A stretch of DNA of 8,167 nt from CAYLMG01 sp964464635 (GTDB lineage Bacteria; Planctomycetota; Phycisphaerae; Sedimentisphaerales; Anaerobacaceae). The translations under genes and the position numbers were made by a program. Location of the stretch: assembly GCA_964464635.1 (NCBI GenBank), contig CAYXGT010000103.1:1-8167 (forward strand). Reading direction: 5' to 3'. The notes under the pieces are model-generated. The model had not been told where the DNA came from. It was given only the letters and a program-made list of their open reading frames with translations, and searched no databases. Positions within the stretch are counted from its first letter, which is position 1. Every line of letters begins with the position of its first letter. Of the stretch, positions 6,459 to 8,167 are shown one piece after another.

Positions 6459-6762
6459 TTCCGTCCCTTTGTTTGTCAGCCGACAAATTGCATTTCTCCC
6501 AAAAGCTCGAATTGAGTCAATCGCAGGCCTTTCATCTGTCCTTTTATAACAAATATCGTTTACTTTGCACGTATTCATCTATCTGAAGCAGCCCTTTTTT
6601 CTAAAAGATATGTTTTGTGGCATCTCCCTCTGTTAATTTGGCGATTTTAGCTAAAAAAGTCAATTTCCGGATTATTCAGACCTCTGCTTCCACTGTCTTT
6701 TGAACAAAGTAAGGAGAAAAGCGTAATATGAGCAGGGAAATTAAAATTTTTTTGAAAAAAAC
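6459..6762. other. gene-free stretch upstream of the small RNA candidate
   Basis: Holds the leader of the minus-strand membrane protein (6459-6578) and about 180 bases with little visible structure. The palindrome TTTTAGCTAAAA lies near 6645. An AAGGAG at 6711-6716 precedes an ATG at 6728, but that frame encodes only MSREIKIFLKKT before a stop, so no gene is called. Confidence 0.5.
6543..6570 (-). promoter_or_regulatory. weak promoter candidate for the four-helix membrane protein
   Basis: On the minus strand GTGCAA (6570-6565) and TATAAA (6548-6543) are 16 bases apart. The -35 is poor. If real, the transcript starts near 6536, which supports the ATG at 6458 over the one at 6578. Confidence 0.3.
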
Positions 6763-6791
6763 TTGACGAGCAACCAATATCGTAATAGAAT
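6763..6791 (+). promoter_or_regulatory. strong sigma70-type promoter
   Basis: TTGACG (6763-6768) and TAGAAT (6786-6791) are separated by 17 bases: five of six matches to each consensus hexamer. An A/T tract lies upstream (about 6741-6761) and could act as an UP element. The predicted start is 6797-6799. Confidence 0.75.
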
Positions 6792-6797
6792 CGAGAG

Positions 6798-6954
6798 TTT
6801 AGATGATAGTCATAAGGTGGCTGCTCTAAATTAAAAGGTTAGGTAGGGAATTGAAAGAGACTTTACTAATACGTTTTTGCTTACATTAAACTGCCGGTAA
6901 TTCATAGCTGGTACAGACAAAAAACCGCTGGTAGTTTATGTAGCGGTTTTTTTT
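6798..6954 (+). ncRNA. candidate small RNA of about 157 bases, unknown family
   Basis: The unit has a strong promoter just upstream, an intrinsic terminator at its end and no convincing reading frame inside. Its 5' end can form an eight-pair stem, AGTTTAGA (6796-6803) with TCTAAATT (6825-6832). Inside that, AGTC (6808-6811) pairs with GGCT (6819-6822), exposing ATAAGGT. A tiny hairpin, AAAG-AGA-CTTT, lies in the middle, and the terminator stem closes the 3' end. It does not carry the signatures of tmRNA, RNase P RNA or SRP RNA that I would recognise, and 6S RNA is not evident. It could alternatively be an attenuated leader of the tRNA-23S operon, but a second promoter directly after the terminator makes a stand-alone RNA more likely. 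Confidence 0.55.
6921..6954 (+). terminator. intrinsic terminator of the small RNA unit
   Basis: AAAACCGCTG (6921-6930) pairs with TAGCGGTTTT (6941-6950) around a ten-base loop and runs into eight T (6947-6954). The A-run on the 5' side can extend the stem. This is the clearest rho-independent terminator in the window. Confidence 0.85.
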
Positions 6955-6955
6955 A

Positions 6956-6984
6956 TTGCTCTTTTCTAAGTTTATAGTTATAAA
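6956..6984 (+). promoter_or_regulatory. candidate promoter of the tRNA-Ile/tRNA-Ala/23S operon
   Basis: TTGCTC (6956-6961) and TATAAA (6979-6984) are separated by 17 bases and start two bases after the T-run of the terminator. The predicted start near 6991 gives a leader of about 135 bases before tRNA-Ile. TGCTCTTTTCTA (6957-6968) also resembles boxA, but it would lie upstream of this transcript start. Confidence 0.5.
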
Positions 6985-7003
6985 ATGCGAGTCCAGCGAA
7001 GTT

Positions 7004-7031
7004 GATTATTTATTATTGATTATTTATTATT
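7004..7031. repeat. perfect tandem duplication of a 14-base AT-rich unit
   Basis: GATTATTTATTATT occurs twice without a gap (7004-7017 and 7018-7031), in the leader of the tRNA-23S operon. Further AT-rich word repeats (AAATAGTAAATAGAAAATAA type) follow at 7088-7120. Confidence 0.8.
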
Positions 7032-7125
7032 GTAATCCGTTTGGGAATCCGAAATTAATAATAATTCTGTTCAGGATGGGTTCCTGTAAAATAGTAAATA
7101 GAAAATAATAAATTGAAAATTATTT

Positions 7126-7199
<74 letters not shown>

Positions 7200-7203
7200 T
7201 TTC

Positions 7204-7251
7204 GGAATCTGAGATTTGAGATTTCAAATTTGAGATTCCCGCATAAGCGGG
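7204..7251. repeat. two-step hairpin and GC hairpin between tRNA-Ile and tRNA-Ala
   Basis: GGAATCT (7204-7210) pairs with AGATTCC (7233-7239), and inside it ATTTGA (7214-7219) pairs with TCAAAT (7224-7229). It consists of repeated GAGATTT words. It is followed by CCCGC-ATAA-GCGGG (7238-7251), which shares two bases with it. These stems could guide cleavage between the two tRNAs, or be further copies of dispersed repeats. Confidence 0.55.
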
Positions 7252-7255
7252 CTTC

Positions 7256-7328
7256 GGGGACGTAGCTCAGCTGGGAGAGCGCCGGCTTTGCAAGCCGGAA
7301 GTCGTGGGTTCGAGTCCCATCGTCTCCA
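7256..7328 (+). tRNA. tRNA-Ala (anticodon UGC)
   Basis: A 73-base cloverleaf. The acceptor GGGGACG pairs with CGTCTCC with one G-U wobble. The anticodon stem CCGGC/GCCGG encloses TTTGCAA with anticodon TGC. The T-arm GTGGG/CCCAT holds the TTCGAGT loop. CCA is not encoded. It lies 56 bases after tRNA-Ile and about 280 bases before 23S rRNA. Confidence 0.95.
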
Positions 7329-7330
7329 GT

Positions 7331-7442
7331 TTTTTAATCACTCGGTGATTAAAAAGCTGTCTCGCCGAAGCCCATAGGGCGAAGGCGGACTTTGAGAAAA
7401 AAATACTTCGGTATTCAACATTCCTTGTTGGATATTCGATAT
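7331..7442 (+). other. chain of small hairpins in the tRNA-Ala to 23S spacer
   Basis: Five stems follow one another: TTTTTAATCAC/GTGATTAAAAA around TCG (7331-7355, eleven pairs); CGCC and GCCC with GGGC and GGCG around ATA, with opposed GAA sequences as an internal loop (7363-7387); AATAC-TTCG-GTATT (7402-7415); CAACA/TGTTG (7416-7430); ATAT-TCG-ATAT (7432-7442). None has a terminal T-run, so they are unlikely to be terminators. They may shape processing of the precursor RNA. Confidence 0.5.
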
Positions 7443-7450
7443 TTTTAAGC

Positions 7451-7462
7451 GTTCTTTGACAA
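7451..7462 (+). promoter_or_regulatory. boxA-like antitermination signal before 23S rRNA
   Basis: GTTCTTTGACAA matches the rRNA boxA consensus (about TGCTCTTTRACA), which is bound by NusB-NusE to prevent early termination. Its place between the spacer tRNAs and 23S is the usual one. The TTGACA inside it lacks a matching -10 and is not called a promoter. Confidence 0.65.
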
Positions 7463-7486
7463 GTTAATATGTGGATGCGGGCATTA

Positions 7487-7608
7487 GGTTGTTCTGAAAA
7501 ATCAGAACAGCCAATACAATGAGCGAAAACTTGGGAGAGATTCGCCAGTCGAGATGATTATCTCGAACGGCGAAAATTCCTCTTAGAATATCAATCAATG
7601 ATTGATAT
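7487..7608 (+). other. three hairpins of the 23S leader, probable processing stems
   Basis: GGTTGTTCTGA/TCAGAACAGCC around four A (7487-7512) makes eleven pairs with one wobble. TTCGCC/GGCGAA and CGAGAT/ATCTCG form a two-part stem (7541-7574). ATATCAAT/ATTGATAT (7588-7608) ends exactly where mature 23S is predicted to begin. In bacteria the sequence before 23S pairs with that after it for RNase III; the 3' partner lies outside this window. Confidence 0.5.
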
Positions 7609-8167
7609 GGTCAAGTTACTAAGGGTGTATGGTGGATGTCTAGGTGCCGAGAGGCGATGAAGGACGTGGCAGGCTGCGATAAGTCCGGGGCAGGTGCCGA
7701 GCAACCGTTAATCCCGGAATCTCCGAATGGGGAAACCCGTCGGAACTGGGCAACCAGATTCCGTCATCGGCGGCTGAATGCATAGGCCGTCAGAAGCGAA
7801 CGCAGGGAACTGAAACATCTAAGTACCTGCAGGAAAAGAAATCAACCGAGACTCCGTTAGTAGCGGCGAGCGAAACCGGAATAGCCCAAACCCAGCATCT
7901 ACTTTGTACAGTTGGAAGTCGCCGTACCGGCGACTGGTAAACAGCACGGGCTGGAAGCCCGTGTTACAAGCGACTGTCCAAAGTAGGTGCTGGGGGTTGT
8001 GGGCACCGACATAAGAAGATGGATGGTCAGCAGAACGGTCTGGAAAGGCCGACCATAGAGGGTGATAGTCCTGTATGCGAAAGCTTGAAATCTTCGTTGG
8101 TGTTCCAGAGTAACACGGAGCTCGTGGAACTCTGTGTGAAGCTGGGGGGTCCACCCTCCAAGGCTAA
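7609..8167 (+). rRNA. 23S ribosomal RNA, 5' portion (partial)
   Basis: About the first 559 bases of the large-subunit rRNA gene, running off the window. Conserved blocks recognised in order: GGTCAAGTTACTAAGGGTG at the 5' end, ATGGTGGATG, GAGGCGATGAAGGACGTG, GCGATAAG, CCGAATGGGGAAACCC, GGGAACTGAAACATCTAAGT, AGGAAAAGAAATCAACCGAG, AGTAGCGGCGAGCGAAA, GTCTGGAAAG and CACCCTCCAAGGCTAA. The 5' end is set at 7609 by alignment from memory with the E. coli start GGTTAAG and could be off by a few bases. A helix-16 expansion at about 7890-7995 is described separately. A minus-strand reading frame across 7819-8154 is a shadow of this gene. Confidence 0.95.
7907..7978 (+). repeat. two-hairpin palindromic insertion at the tip of 23S helix 16
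   Basis: The helix-16 stem, ACCCAGCATCTACTTTG (7890-7906) with CAAAGTAGGTGCTGGGG (7979-7995), is long and nearly perfect. It continues as ACAGTTG (7908-7914) with CGACTGT (7971-7977). The stem is capped by two hairpins: AGTCGCCG-TAC-CGGCGACT (7917-7935) and CACGGGC-TGGAA-GCCCGTG (7945-7963). Hairpin one and its tail match the intergenic repeat at 327-377. The ACGGGCTGGAAGCCCGT word is, from memory, a frequent intergenic palindrome in planctomycetes. Confidence 0.7.

Noticed and set aside
6728..6766. Twelve-codon frame with a Shine-Dalgarno-like AAGGAG
   Set aside because: Very short, spacing is long (11 bases), and it overlaps the small RNA promoter. No supporting pattern.
7456..7461. TTGACA as a -35 for 23S rRNA
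   Set aside because: It is part of the boxA-like sequence, and no -10 hexamer lies 16-18 bases downstream.
7907..7978. Group I or II intron, or homing endonuclease, in 23S
   Set aside because: The insertion is only about 70 bases and lacks intron core structure and any reading frame.
7819..8154. Minus-strand reading frame of 111 codons
   Set aside because: It lies wholly inside conserved 23S rRNA sequence.

Overview
The window most likely comes from a planctomycete of the class Phycisphaerae, or a close relative. This is inferred from protein style, not from a marker-gene search. The pointers are a pseudopilin of the H-X9-DG type, a protein joining an excisionase-like helix-turn-helix to a long acidic linker and two membrane helices, a 23S rRNA operon with no 16S gene in front of it, and intergenic DNA packed with small palindromic repeats.

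Layout. Bases 1-103 hold the first codons of a secreted protein on the minus strand, with a ribosome-binding site and a possible promoter behind it. Bases 104-768 have no gene but hold a dense run of short hairpin repeats of several families, some nested or duplicated. A minus-strand membrane protein with an N-terminal DNA-binding-like domain follows (769-1890), with a good promoter. Then come tRNA-Pro(UGG) (2122-2196) and dprA (2312-3496) on the plus strand. A minus-strand pair follows: a type II-like pseudopilin (4952 to 4137) and a single-pass membrane protein (4078 to 3527), 58 bases apart. A plus-strand lipoprotein (5170-5820) diverges from the pseudopilin and converges on a small four-helix membrane protein (6458 to 5874).

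From 6763 the content is RNA. A consensus-like promoter and an intrinsic terminator bracket about 157 bases with no convincing ORF: a candidate small RNA of unknown family. A second promoter-like site directly after that terminator could drive tRNA-Ile(GAU), tRNA-Ala(UGC) and the 5' end of 23S rRNA, which runs off the window at 8167. No 16S gene lies upstream, so 16S and 23S appear unlinked here. The tRNA-23S spacer holds a chain of small hairpins and a boxA-like antitermination signal.

The most interesting signal links the two ends of the window. The tip of 23S helix 16 carries an insertion of about 70 bases made of two tight hairpins. The first hairpin and its 3' flank match an intergenic palindrome at 327-377 almost exactly, except that the intergenic copy has about 25 extra bases in its loop. 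The palindromic repeat family that litters intergenic DNA therefore seems also to have entered a 23S rRNA gene.

Four to five promoter-like sites share a 17-base spacer and a TAGAAT/TATAAT-like -10. Most have a TTGCA-type -35, which suggests a common housekeeping sigma-factor signature in this genome.
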